A stretch of DNA of 16,307 nt, from assembly GCA_016931085.1 (NCBI GenBank), contig JAFGFO010000187.1, positions 1 through 16,307 of the forward strand, read 5' to 3'. The DNA comes from Thermoflexales bacterium. GTDB taxonomy: Bacteria; Chloroflexota; Anaerolineae; Fen-1058. A model generated the notes under the pieces. It had not been told where the DNA came from, ran no database searches, and saw only the letters and a program-made list of their open reading frames with translations. Positions 1-7,077 of the stretch are shown one piece after another. The stretch's first letter is position 1. Each line of letters begins with the position of its first letter. Position numbers and translations under genes: made by a program.

Positions 1-2
1 GC

Positions 3-28
3 AGGGGCAGACCCCTGTGTCTGCCCCT
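3..28. repeat. GC-rich hairpin at the window edge
   Basis: AGGGGCAGAC (3-12) is perfectly complementary to GTCTGCCCCT (19-28), giving a 10-bp stem with the 6-nt loop CCCTGT. A short pyrimidine-rich stretch ending in TTT follows (29-40). It could be the terminator of a gene lying left of the window or a dispersed palindromic element. There is no long T-run, so I favour the repeat reading. Confidence 0.55.
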
Positions 29-136
29 CTATAGCCCTTTAAAAACTCGGTTTCTGGTCATGCAACCCAATGCCGCCCAAGCACGTATAGTGTTATAGGA
101 CAACATTCCATACGTACATTCGAGAAAGGGGTTGTT

Positions 137-601
137 ATGAACGCGAGTCTTTATCGCAGCCGGACGAACAGTGTGCTGGGTGGGGTATGTGGCGGGCTGG
201 GGCAGTACTTGAAGCTCGAACCCACCCTGGTGCGCCTGGTCTTTATCATCTTGGCGCTGGCCGACGGTATCGGCATCTTGATTTACCTGGTGTTGTGGCT
301 CATCACACCACTCGAAGGGCAAGCTGAAACAGGTGACCTGCCAGTGACAGCGCGCGCCAACGCGGACGAAATCGTCGAGCGGGCGCGCAGCGTGGGTGAG
401 GATGTGCGCCGGACGGTAGCCACAGCCAATCCTCAGGCCGGTGTCGCCCTCGGTGCTGTCCTGATCGGCCTGGGCGTGATCTTTCTCTTGCAAAACCTGA
501 ACCTGGCCTGGCTGTGGTGGCTAAAATTCGACGTGCTGTGGCCGTCGGTGTTGATCATCGTGGGGGCAGTTTTGCTGCTGCGCCGGGCGAAAGAGGGATA
601 G
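137..601 (+). CDS. PspC-domain small membrane protein
   Basis: This is a 154-residue protein. Residues about 4-60 form a PspC domain: a basic N-terminus (SLYRSR), the GGVCGGLGQYL motif, the EPTLVRLVFIILAL segment, and a membrane helix at about 34-57 ending in LWLITP. A polar linker (about 61-98) is followed by two further hydrophobic segments (about 101-120 and 133-148). These resemble the LiaI/LiaF-like or DUF5668 membrane region (AVLIGLGVIFLLQNL, then WPSVLIIVGAVLLLRR). PspC proteins act in envelope-stress sensing at the inner membrane, but many PspC/LiaF fusions have no tested role. The ATG at 137 follows AAAGGGG (125-131) at 5 nt, which supports this start. It is the only plus-strand gene and converges on the glycan operon, so a direct role in that pathway is not implied. 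The family call is firm and the physiological role is not. Confidence 0.9.
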   Translation: MNASLYRSRTNSVLGGVCGGLGQYLKLEPTLVRLVFIILALADGIGILIYLVLWLITPLEGQAETGDLPVTARANADEIVERARSVGEDVRRTVATANPQAGVALGAVLIGLGVIFLLQNLNLAWLWWLKFDVLWPSVLIIVGAVLLLRRAKEG

Positions 602-612
602 AACACGCCAGC

Positions 613-644
613 AGAAACCGGGTTTTTAGGGAATCCCGGTTTCT
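613..644. repeat. Palindrome between convergent genes (possible bidirectional terminator)
   Basis: AGAAACCGGG (613-622) pairs perfectly with CCCGGTTTCT (635-644), a 10-bp stem with a 12-nt loop. It fills the gap between the PspC stop (601) and the stop of the minus-strand methyltransferase gene (644-646), whose last base it shares. Neither side of the stem has a U-tract, so it is not a canonical intrinsic terminator. A related half-site, CTCGGTTTCT, lies at 46-55, pointing to a dispersed palindromic repeat that may also slow or block read-through from both sides. Confidence 0.6.
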
Positions 645-2056
645 CAAGATAGATCCGCCTCAATCGCTTGCCAGATCTGGCTGAGCTCTTTTTCCGTCTT
701 CTCGTCAAGCGGTGGAGGCTCGTGTTGGGCCAACAAGCGCTCCGCCTCGGCCTGCGCCCGCTCGGCCACGCCGGTCCGCCCGCCCCTGTCCCACTCGTTC
801 CACGAGCGCCGTTCCGCCAGGCGCGTCAGCATGATCTCACCAGCCCGTAGATAGCGCGCTGTGTGGGGCTGGCCCAAAAAGTTGCGCGAACCCTCCATCA
901 CCCTGGCAATGACCGGCACACCCAACGCATCCTCGTCAACTACCAGGCCCCGCCGCAGCCGGCCGACGCTGGCGGCGATTTCGTTATCGCACACCATCTG
1001 GGCGTACGAACCCATCACGCCGGCGGCCATCTCGCCGATGCCCGACAGCTCGTCCGCCCCGGCCAAGGCCGGGATGGCCGCGTTCAGGGCCCGCTCGTAG
1101 CCGTTCTGCAGGTCGAGCGTGTGGGAGTTGGTCGAAAGCCCATACACATTGACCGGCAGTCCGTAGTGGTGGCCGAGCTGGACGGTGGCGGCCGACGCCA
1201 GGGCCAATTCTACCCCACCCCACACCGACGTGGCCGTGCGGGGTTCCATCATGGCCAGGCGCCCGCAGTAGATGATGGGCAGCCCGGGCCGCGCCAACTG
1301 GGCCAGCACGACCGAGGCCAACACCTCGGCGTTTTGCTGCGCCAACGCCCCCGCCAGCGCCATCGGTGCGGTGGTCCCGGCGGTAGGGCAGGGCAGCGGC
1401 CCCAACGGCACCCCCTGCCGGGCCACTTCCAGCATAGCCCCCACCAGATCATCTGGGAAAAAGAGCGGGCTGACAGGAGAGAGTCCCAAGCTGAGCACCT
1501 GGCTTGGTGGGCCGAGCAGGCTGGCCATGCGCACGACCCAGCGCACCTCGGCGGCCGTCTGCACACCTGGCCCCTGGAGCGGCTTGGTGGTGTGAGGCAG
1601 GGCGTAACGATACATCGCCAGCGACATCAGCGGGGCCGGCACGTCGAGTGGGGTGAAAAAGGGCGTTATCGTCGTGACGCCGGCCAACGCGTCGAGCAGG
1701 CGAGTGCTGTCGCGCACGTCTTGCAGTGTGGCTGGACGGCGCTGGCCGGTGAGAGGATCGAACACGTCGCGCGCGCCGCCCAAATTGTGCCAGTGCAGGC
1801 TGCCATCTCCCAGCCGCACTTCGCCGCTTTCGCGTCCGCGCCCGCGCAAGCTGACCTGGCGCGGGCAGCCGGCCAGCTCTCGCTCGACCAGCTCGGGCGG
1901 CAGACGGAGCCGATTGCCCTGCACCTGGGCGCCAGCTCCGAGCAAGATTGTGCGTGCCTCTGGATGGGTCAGCAGAATGCCAACCTCGCCCAGGATGCGC
2001 AAAGTAGCCTGGTGAATGGCTTCTATAGCCTTGTCATCTAAAACCACAAGCTGCAT
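644..2056 (-). CDS. MttB-family (trimethylamine-type, non-pyrrolysine) methyltransferase homologue
   Basis: The protein has 470 residues, close to the usual length of MttB/MtgB-type corrinoid methyltransferases. Family features include the N-terminal AIHQATLRILGEVGI segment, a GGARDVFDP-like stretch, and the closing signature around residues 393-427 (FLGQPHTARYLR, then RRSWNEWDRGG). Characterised members pass a methyl group from a quaternary or tertiary amine (trimethylamine, glycine betaine, carnitine, proline betaine) to a corrinoid protein. The reading frame is uninterrupted, so there is no in-frame UAG and no pyrrolysine; it belongs with the much larger non-Pyl group, whose substrates are mostly unknown. 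It starts 3 nt after the cysE stop and is probably cotranslated with it. No corrinoid-binding protein, corrinoid-reactivating protein or amine transporter lies in the window. The family call is strong and the substrate is unknown. Confidence 0.88.
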   Translation of the reverse strand: MQLVVLDDKAIEAIHQATLRILGEVGILLTHPEARTILLGAGAQVQGNRLRLPPELVERELAGCPRQVSLRGRGRESGEVRLGDGSLHWHNLGGARDVFDPLTGQRRPATLQDVRDSTRLLDALAGVTTITPFFTPLDVPAPLMSLAMYRYALPHTTKPLQGPGVQTAAEVRWVVRMASLLGPPSQVLSLGLSPVSPLFFPDDLVGAMLEVARQGVPLGPLPCPTAGTTAPMALAGALAQQNAEVLASVVLAQLARPGLPIIYCGRLAMMEPRTATSVWGGVELALASAATVQLGHHYGLPVNVYGLSTNSHTLDLQNGYERALNAAIPALAGADELSGIGEMAAGVMGSYAQMVCDNEIAASVGRLRRGLVVDEDALGVPVIARVMEGSRNFLGQPHTARYLRAGEIMLTRLAERRSWNEWDRGGRTGVAERAQAEAERLLAQHEPPPLDEKTEKELSQIWQAIEADLS

Positions 2057-2059
2057 AAG

Positions 2060-2767
2060 TTAGATTGAAAAGTCTTCTTCCTGCCACATGCCCTGCGGAC
2101 CGATGTGGGGAGCGGCTGGATCGCCTGGCTTGTTGTTGAACAGGTGTTTTTCGATCGCCTCCATGCGTGCCATCAGCGAGATGACCGAGGCGCCGATCAT
2201 GTCGGGCAGCCGGGTGTGTTCCAGGTCGGGGGTGTGCACGTCCTGGCGCTCGCGGCGGCGTGCGACGGCCTGGCCGGGCACGCCCACCACCACCGCGTTG
2301 GGCGGCACCGGCTTGACGACCACCGCGTTGGCCCCGATGCGGCTGCTTTCGCCGACCGTGAAAGCGCCCAGGATTTTGGCGCCGGCGCCCACCACGACAT
2401 TGTCTTCCAATGTCGGATGGCGCTTGCCTTTGTGTGTGTGGGTGCCGCCCAAGGTGACCCCGTGGTACAGCGTCACGTTGGCGCCAACCTCGGCTGTTTC
2501 GCCGATGACGACCCCCATGCCGTGGTCGATGAAAAAGCCGGGGCCAATTTTTGCGCCGGGGTGGATTTCGATGCCGGTCAGGCCGCGCACCATTTGTGAC
2601 AGCCAGCGTGCCAGCAGCCTGGCGTTGTGAATCCACAGCCAGTGCGTCAGGCGGTGGCCCCACACCGCGTGCAGGCCGGGGTAGCATAATACCACCTCGA
2701 GCGCGTTGCGCGCGGCCGGATCGCGTTCGAGCACGGATTGAATGTCGGAATGAAGCGTTTTAAGCAT
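2060..2767 (-). CDS. cysE: Serine O-acetyltransferase
   Basis: This 235-residue protein catalyses L-serine + acetyl-CoA to O-acetylserine, the committed step of cysteine synthesis in the cytoplasm. An alpha-helical N-terminal part (1-65) is followed by a left-handed beta-helix (about 66-180). Active-site elements are visible: DHG at 81-83 (H82 matching the catalytic His of E. coli CysE), YHGVTLGGT at 101-109, and KGKRHP at 113-118. It is a shorter form than the 273-residue E. coli enzyme. After the helix, an extra 45 or so residues end in QEEDFSI. An acidic tail finishing in isoleucine is what CysE uses to dock into O-acetylserine sulfhydrylase (CysK). Its start overlaps the upstream GT4 stop by 8 nt, and its stop is 3 nt before the MttB homologue, so the three are likely coexpressed. 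No cysK is in view. Confidence 0.95.
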   Translation of the reverse strand: MLKTLHSDIQSVLERDPAARNALEVVLCYPGLHAVWGHRLTHWLWIHNARLLARWLSQMVRGLTGIEIHPGAKIGPGFFIDHGMGVVIGETAEVGANVTLYHGVTLGGTHTHKGKRHPTLEDNVVVGAGAKILGAFTVGESSRIGANAVVVKPVPPNAVVVGVPGQAVARRRERQDVHTPDLEHTRLPDMIGASVISLMARMEAIEKHLFNNKPGDPAAPHIGPQGMWQEEDFSI

Positions 2768-3878
2768 CTTTCACTACCTGCCTGTACATCTTCACTAGCC
2801 TCTCGACCATGACGGCCGCCGACAACTCGCTCTGGGCGCGAGCGCACCCAGCTTCACCCAGCCGGCGGCGTAGGTCGGGGTTGGCCAGCAACTGGTTGAC
2901 CGCGCCGGCCAACGCCCCCGCGTCTTGAGGCGGCACGACCAGGCCCGTCACCCCATTCAGGTTGACAAAGCTAGTGCCGGTGCCCAGCTCAGTGCACACC
3001 ACCGGCTTGCCACACGCCATCGCCTCCACCTGCACCGCCCCCCACGACTCGCTGCGGTGGATCGAGGGCAGCACGAAAACGTCGCAGGCGTGGTAGAGGG
3101 CCACCAATTCCTCGTCGCTCACCCGCCCCAGGAAGACGACCTTGTGCTCCAGCCCGCGCTGGCGGCTCAACGCCCGCCATTCCTCCCCCTGCGGCCCTTG
3201 CCCCACCACCAGCAGCCGGCCCTCGATCTGCTCCATGGCCTCGATCAGGTAGGCCAGCCCCTTGTAGTAGCGCAGCAGCCCGACGAAGAGGATGAGCGGG
3301 GACCCGTAAGTCCGCCGTATTTCTTCGGCGCGAGCCGTCACGGCGTGGCTTGCGGCAAAGCGGTCCAGGTCGGCGCCGTGAGGGATGACGACACACTTGC
3401 CGGCCAGGGGACGCAGGTAGGGCGAGCTCGAAATGTAGGTGGGGTTCGAGACGGTGATCCGGTCCGCCCGCGCCAACACCCGGTACATAAAGGGCTTGTA
3501 AACCTGCAAAAGATACTTTTGCCGCACGATGTCGCTGTGGTAGGTGATCACCATCTTGCGGCTGCGCCCGGCCAGCAGATAAGCCATCTCGCCTATGGGG
3601 TAGGGAAAGTGCAAATGGGTGATATCCGCCTCCAGGCGGCGCACCCAGGCGAATAGCTCCAGACTGATCGGGGCCGAAGACACGTTGGCCAGGCGCGCGG
3701 CCTTGATCACCCGCACGCCGTCGATCTCTTCCGTGACCGTCCGCCCGCTCGTGTTGGTGACCAGCACGGCTGGCTCGATGTCGGGATACGCCCGTAGCCC
3801 GCGGCAGATCAGGCGCAGGTGGTTCTCAATCCCCCCCACTACCGGGTAATAGTCTTTGTAAACGTAGAGTACCTTCAT
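2760..3878 (-). CDS. GT4-family glycosyltransferase
   Basis: A 372-residue GT-B-fold retaining glycosyltransferase, a normal length for family GT4. The N-terminal acceptor domain starts [17 protein letters not shown] (GGIE at 15-18) and has HSD at 113-115. The C-terminal nucleotide-sugar domain has [12 protein letters not shown] (about 196-207), the E-x7-E motif (E276 and E284 in [19 protein letters not shown]), and GVTGLVVPP. It would transfer a sugar from a nucleotide donor to a lipid-linked acceptor at the cytoplasmic face; sugar identity cannot be read from sequence. The ATG at 3878 is preceded directly by a purine-rich tract (minus strand, GAGAGAG) that can serve as the Shine-Dalgarno sequence. 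The stop overlaps the cysE start by 8 nt. The gene lies downstream of gmhA across a 52-nt repetitive spacer. Confidence 0.93.
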   Translation of the reverse strand: MKVLYVYKDYYPVVGGIENHLRLICRGLRAYPDIEPAVLVTNTSGRTVTEEIDGVRVIKAARLANVSSAPISLELFAWVRRLEADITHLHFPYPIGEMAYLLAGRSRKMVITYHSDIVRQKYLLQVYKPFMYRVLARADRITVSNPTYISSSPYLRPLAGKCVVIPHGADLDRFAASHAVTARAEEIRRTYGSPLILFVGLLRYYKGLAYLIEAMEQIEGRLLVVGQGPQGEEWRALSRQRGLEHKVVFLGRVSDEELVALYHACDVFVLPSIHRSESWGAVQVEAMACGKPVVCTELGTGTSFVNLNGVTGLVVPPQDAGALAGAVNQLLANPDLRRRLGEAGCARAQSELSAAVMVERLVKMYRQVVKDA

Positions 3879-3936
3879 CTCTCTCTCTATCTTCTCTCTC
3901 TATCTCCCCTCTCTATCCTATCTCCCGTCTCTATCT
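3879..3936. repeat. 13-nt-period pyrimidine (minus-strand purine) tract between gmhA and GT4
   Basis: The plus strand is almost pure C/T with CTCTAT recurring at 3885, 3898, 3911 and 3929, a spacing of 13, 13 and 18 nt. On the coding (minus) strand this is a GA-rich leader that includes the gmhA stop codon (3931-3933) and runs straight into the GT4 ATG. It supplies one or more GAGAGAG ribosome-binding-like sites. Copy-number change would alter the leader but not the reading frame of either gene. Confidence 0.75.
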
Positions 3937-4518
3937 GAAGAGGGTCTCCTCGACGATGTCGCACAGGATGTGCCCGACGGTGATGTGCCCCTCCTGAATG
4001 CGCTGGGTGCTGTCCGACGGGATGACGATGGCGATGTGGGCGAGCTTGGCCAACTCTCCCCCATCGCGCCCGCTCAGGGCCACCGTCTGCATCTCGCGCT
4101 GCCTGGCCGCCCTGACGGCGGCGTTCACGTTGGCCGAGCGCCCGCTGGTGCTGATGGCGATGAGGACGTCGCCCGGCTGCCCCAAGGCCTCGATTTGACG
4201 CACGAACACCTGCTCGTAGGCGGTGTCGTTGGACACGGCCGTCAGGAGCGACGTGTTGGTGGTCAGCGCCAGGGCGGGCAGGGCGGCCCGATCCCGGTTG
4301 AGCTTGCTCATCAATTCGGTGGCGATGTGCTGGGCGTCCGAGGCGCTGCCGCCGTTGCCGCATAAGAGCACCTTGCGCTCGCCCCGGTAAGCGGCCAGGA
4401 TCATCTCGGCCGCCCGGCCAATGTCGCCGGCGCAAACCTGGGCCGTGCGCTGCTGAACCCGCGCACTCTCGTCCAGTTGGCTTACGATGTGCTGTGTCAA
4501 GTCTGATGCTTTATCCAT
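3931..4518 (-). CDS. gmhA: Sedoheptulose-7-phosphate isomerase (GmhA-type SIS protein)
   Basis: The protein has 195 residues, the standard GmhA length. It is a single SIS domain that converts D-sedoheptulose 7-phosphate to D-glycero-D-manno-heptose 7-phosphate. Recognisable parts are the phosphate-binding GNGGSASDAQH (54-64), STSG (123-126) and TQRIQEGH (171-178). The conserved His and Glu of the DAxHxxxE stretch (H64, E68) and the His of QEGH (H178) are present, so it looks catalytically intact. DiaA-type SIS proteins are relatives, but these catalytic residues favour GmhA. The ATG at 4518 follows the GT-C stop after 1 nt. The later heptose enzymes (kinase, GmhB phosphatase, nucleotidyltransferase, epimerase HldD) are not next to it. 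If heptose is made, those genes must lie elsewhere, or the product is used differently. Confidence 0.92.
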   Translation of the reverse strand: MDKASDLTQHIVSQLDESARVQQRTAQVCAGDIGRAAEMILAAYRGERKVLLCGNGGSASDAQHIATELMSKLNRDRAALPALALTTNTSLLTAVSNDTAYEQVFVRQIEALGQPGDVLIAISTSGRSANVNAAVRAARQREMQTVALSGRDGGELAKLAHIAIVIPSDSTQRIQEGHITVGHILCDIVEETLFR

Positions 4519-4519
4519 A

Positions 4520-6253
4520 TCAATCCGTTAAATCCGTGTTGATCTGTGTCCCATACAGGCATTCTGATTTGCGCAAATATAAGATGAACACGCCGTGTGT
4601 GCTGCGATTGTAGCACTTGTTCAGCATCTCGACCAGGACCGGGTCGCGGACGACGCCCGGCGAGCGATTGTCTTCTTTGCTCGTCCACACCAGGGCGTCT
4701 ATGCGCCGCGATTGGAGCGCGTCGATCAGCCGCTGCGGCTTGCAGCCGGGACACACGTAGGTGTAGATTCTCTCGCCAGACAAGCCCTCATAGTACAGCA
4801 CGTCCATCACGGCCAGGATATAGCCCCCCCCGGCCGCCTGCAGATCGGCCACCGTCTGGCGCAAATCCCGGTAGTCGTAGGTGTAACGGTAGCGCGTGCT
4901 GTAATCGGCCGGCACCTGGACGGCGCTCGTGCTGGCCATGTCGCCGGCTGAGAGCGCCCCCAACGTTGCGACGATCATCAAGGCTGGGGCGATTTTCCAG
5001 CGCAGGGCGGCGACGTAGGCGGCGGCCAGGGCTGCCAGGATGGGCAGGGCCAGCCCGGCGCCGACGCGCAGCCCGCGGCTGAGGCGGAGTGCCAGGTCGC
5101 CCACGTCGGTTTCAAAGGTCACCTGGTACAGGGGGTAAAAGCCGTCGCCGATGATGGCCAGCTTGTAGACGAACAGGCCCAGTCCCAGCCCGGCGACCAG
5201 CCACCAGGCTCGCTTGGGCAAAGCCTGGAAAGCCGGCGCCAGTAGCCTGGCGGCCAGGATGACGATGATGGGGGTGAGCGGGGTGTGGTACTTGGGATAG
5301 CCCCACGCCGGCGCCAAGATCAGCATGTACACCAACGCCGTCACCGCGACGTACACCACCAGCAGGTCGTGAGCCTGGAGCCGGCGCTTGACCAGCCGGA
5401 CGAGTGTCTCAAAGCTGAGCACAATCAGCAGTGCCGTCAGGGGCAGTGACAGCCAGAGGATCAAGACGCCCATCCCTTGCGGGAAGCGCTGCAGCATGGC
5501 CGGGATGGCGCTGGCGCTTCTCGGCGCCTTGGCGAAGGTGCCCCCCAGCATCGCCCACGTGTAGCCGGTCAGCATGCCATACAACTCAAAGCTGGCCCGG
5601 AAGAGCGCTGCTCCCCCGGCCGCGGCCAGGGCAATCTCGCCGGCGCGCTTGAACTGGCCCCGCAGCAGGTGAAATAACCCGATGCAGCCCATCAGCAGGA
5701 TCGGCGTGGGTATCTTGATCCACAAGGCGGCCGCAAAGGCCAGCCCCAGCGCGACGGTCCGCCGGATAGGCGTGGCGTCTTGGATGCGTTTCCACAACCA
5801 CAGCATGGCGCACAGGGCTGGCGTCAACAGCGTGTTGTCAATGTCCAGCATCATCATGTTCTGCGCCGTCAGCGGGTTGAGGGTGTACAGCCAGATGGCG
5901 GCGATGGCCACCGTTACCCACTTTGTCTTATCCTCGTGCCCAAAGAATTGGCGCACCAGCACGGGGATGAGCGCCAGGTTGAGCAGCCCGCTCAGGACAC
6001 CGACCACGCGCGCGTTTTGAGGGCTGACGCCCAGGATGGCCAGGCTGAGTTGGACCAGGTGGTTGTAGGTTTGAGGGTGCGGAATGAGCTGGCGGCTGTG
6101 CTGCCAGTCGACGATCGCCAGGTAAAAGTCCCAATCGTCGGCTACCAGGGGCTGCTGCCACATGATGGCGGCCATTCCCAGCAGCAGCCCGCCGGCCAGG
6201 GCGATGTTGAGAGCCAGCAGCCGGCCCGGGGAGCGCCAGGTCTCAGGCCTCAT
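4520..6253 (-). CDS. GT-C-fold integral membrane glycosyltransferase (GT39/ArnT-like)
   Basis: A 577-residue polytopic membrane protein. After the first helix (about 12-31) the first outer loop carries VADDWDF with D39-D40. An acidic pair there is typical of the catalytic site of GT-C enzymes (PMT, ArnT), which use polyprenyl-phosphate sugars at the outer face of the membrane. I see roughly 10-12 hydrophobic segments up to about residue 437, then a soluble C-terminal part (about 441-565) with YSTRYRYTYDYRD and a CPGC pair (501-504). The start overlaps the stop of the DPM1-like GT2 gene by 11 nt, which suggests coupled translation and a donor-maker/donor-user pairing. Oddity: the last nine residues (TQINTDLTD, 569-577) and the stop are encoded by an intergenic repeat, so the ancestral C-terminus has probably been altered. 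GT-C is well supported; acceptor and sugar are unknown. Confidence 0.85.
   Translation of the reverse strand: MRPETWRSPGRLLALNIALAGGLLLGMAAIMWQQPLVADDWDFYLAIVDWQHSRQLIPHPQTYNHLVQLSLAILGVSPQNARVVGVLSGLLNLALIPVLVRQFFGHEDKTKWVTVAIAAIWLYTLNPLTAQNMMMLDIDNTLLTPALCAMLWLWKRIQDATPIRRTVALGLAFAAALWIKIPTPILLMGCIGLFHLLRGQFKRAGEIALAAAGGAALFRASFELYGMLTGYTWAMLGGTFAKAPRSASAIPAMLQRFPQGMGVLILWLSLPLTALLIVLSFETLVRLVKRRLQAHDLLVVYVAVTALVYMLILAPAWGYPKYHTPLTPIIVILAARLLAPAFQALPKRAWWLVAGLGLGLFVYKLAIIGDGFYPLYQVTFETDVGDLALRLSRGLRVGAGLALPILAALAAAYVAALRWKIAPALMIVATLGALSAGDMASTSAVQVPADYSTRYRYTYDYRDLRQTVADLQAAGGGYILAVMDVLYYEGLSGERIYTYVCPGCKPQRLIDALQSRRIDALVWTSKEDNRSPGVVRDPVLVEMLNKCYNRSTHGVFILYLRKSECLYGTQINTDLTD
4522..4550. 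repeat. ATC(C/T)GTGT-type module array, copy 1
   Basis: On the plus strand, AATCCGTTA, AATCCGTGTTG and ATCTGTGTC follow one another as degenerate copies of a roughly 10-nt module. The array covers the last codons and stop region of the GT-C gene and ends 4 nt before the gmhA start codon. It matches the arrays at 9295-9326 and, more loosely, 7006-7071. Confidence 0.65.
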
Positions 6254-6998
6254 GCTTGCCTCGCGAATTGAGAAGGTGGGGGGCCAACCCCAACCAGGTG
6301 GCCAGCCGGTAGCGCCAGATCAACAAGATCATATTTGTCCCCACCCGCAGCGTGGTCTTGAAGGTGCCCGTGATCTTGGAGACGCCCAGCCGCCCGCGAT
6401 AATTGACCGGCACCTCAATCGTGCGAACCCCCTTCAGCCGGGCCAGGATGACTATTTCGGGCAGCAAGTGCGAACTGCCCACGGTCAGGTCGTCCTGGAA
6501 CCTGGCGGCCGCCTCGCGGCGGATCAGCCGCAGCGTGCAGCCGCAGTCGGACAGCGAAGAGGTGTTGAACAGGAACTCGAGCATCTTGGCCACCACCCAG
6601 TTGCCCAGGCGTAAAAAGATGCCCATGTTGGCTTCGGACCAGATCAACTCGCGCGTGGTGCGGGTGCCCATCACCATGTCGAAATCGTCGCAGTAGGCCA
6701 ACAGCTTGAGGACATCCTTGCCCATAAAAGTGCCGTCGGGTTCGGCCAGGATGATCAGATCGCCCGTGGCCTCGCGTAGGCCCCGGCGTAGGGCAAAGCC
6801 ATAACCCTGGCGAGTCTCTGTCACCAGGCGAGCCGGCGTGGTTTGGATCAAGGCCGCGCTGCGGTCGCGCGAGTTGTTATCCACGGCGACGATCTCGTCC
6901 ACGTAACCGTTCGCCAGGAAATCCTCGATGGCGGCGACGATGCCGTCTTCTTCGTTGTAAACGGGAAAAACGACGCTGACGGTTTTATCTTTCCACAT
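6243..6998 (-). CDS. GT2 glycosyltransferase, polyprenyl-phosphate-sugar synthase-like
   Basis: The protein has 251 residues and a GT-A fold. Visible motifs are VSVVFPVYNEEDGI (7-20), VDNNSRD (39-45), the metal-binding-region EPDGTF (86-91), and the downstream LSDCGCTLRLIRREA block. This set is usual in the DPM1/GtrB-type branch of GT2, which transfers hexose from UDP- or GDP-sugar to undecaprenyl phosphate. Unlike GtrB there is no pair of C-terminal membrane helices, although about residues 222-240 (MILLIWRYRLATWLGL) are moderately hydrophobic. Translation begins at the ATG at 6998, just downstream of a repeat-filled spacer after the epimerase gene, and ends inside the start of the GT-C gene. 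The DPM1-like assignment rests on motif pattern and this pairing. Confidence 0.88.
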   Translation of the reverse strand: MWKDKTVSVVFPVYNEEDGIVAAIEDFLANGYVDEIVAVDNNSRDRSAALIQTTPARLVTETRQGYGFALRRGLREATGDLIILAEPDGTFMGKDVLKLLAYCDDFDMVMGTRTTRELIWSEANMGIFLRLGNWVVAKMLEFLFNTSSLSDCGCTLRLIRREAAARFQDDLTVGSSHLLPEIVILARLKGVRTIEVPVNYRGRLGVSKITGTFKTTLRVGTNMILLIWRYRLATWLGLAPHLLNSRGKHEA

Positions 6999-7005
6999 AT
7001 ATTGG

Positions 7006-7071
7006 TCCGCTAATCTTCACGAATCTACACAAATCGCATAAAAATTGGCGAGATTAGCGCAGATTCGCGGA
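7006..7071. repeat. Degenerate AATCT-module repeat with inverted arms, copy 2
   Basis: The gap between the epimerase stop (7078) and the GT2 start (6998) is filled by AATCT/AGATT modules. CGCTAATCT (7008-7016) is complementary to AGATTAGCG (7051-7059), giving a 9-bp stem, with TCCGC (7006-7010) and GCGGA (7067-7071) as outer partners. Composition and motifs resemble the arrays at 4522 and 9295. It could weaken or separate expression between the two genes. Confidence 0.55.
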
Positions 7072-7077
7072 TGAGTT

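Noticed and set aside
613..644. Canonical rho-independent terminator
   Set aside because: A stem is present but no U-run follows it in either direction; the five T residues lie in the loop.
863..2041. Long plus-strand open frame opposite the MttB homologue (392 codons)
   Set aside because: It is rich in Arg, His, Gly and Gln with no family motif, and is the complement of a clearly coding high-GC gene. Long antisense frames are expected in such DNA.
644..2056. Pyrrolysine-containing trimethylamine methyltransferase
   Set aside because: The frame has no internal UAG and is full length, so it belongs with non-pyrrolysine homologues. Use of trimethylamine is therefore not supported.
2060..2767. 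Glycan O-acetyltransferase instead of CysE
   Set aside because: The [12 protein letters not shown] and KGKRHP motifs plus the helical N-terminus and Ile-ending tail are specific to serine acetyltransferase.
5431..5677. Small plus-strand open frames within the GT-C gene
   Set aside because: They are Arg/Pro/Ala-rich complements of membrane-protein codons with no start signal. I treat them as shadows.
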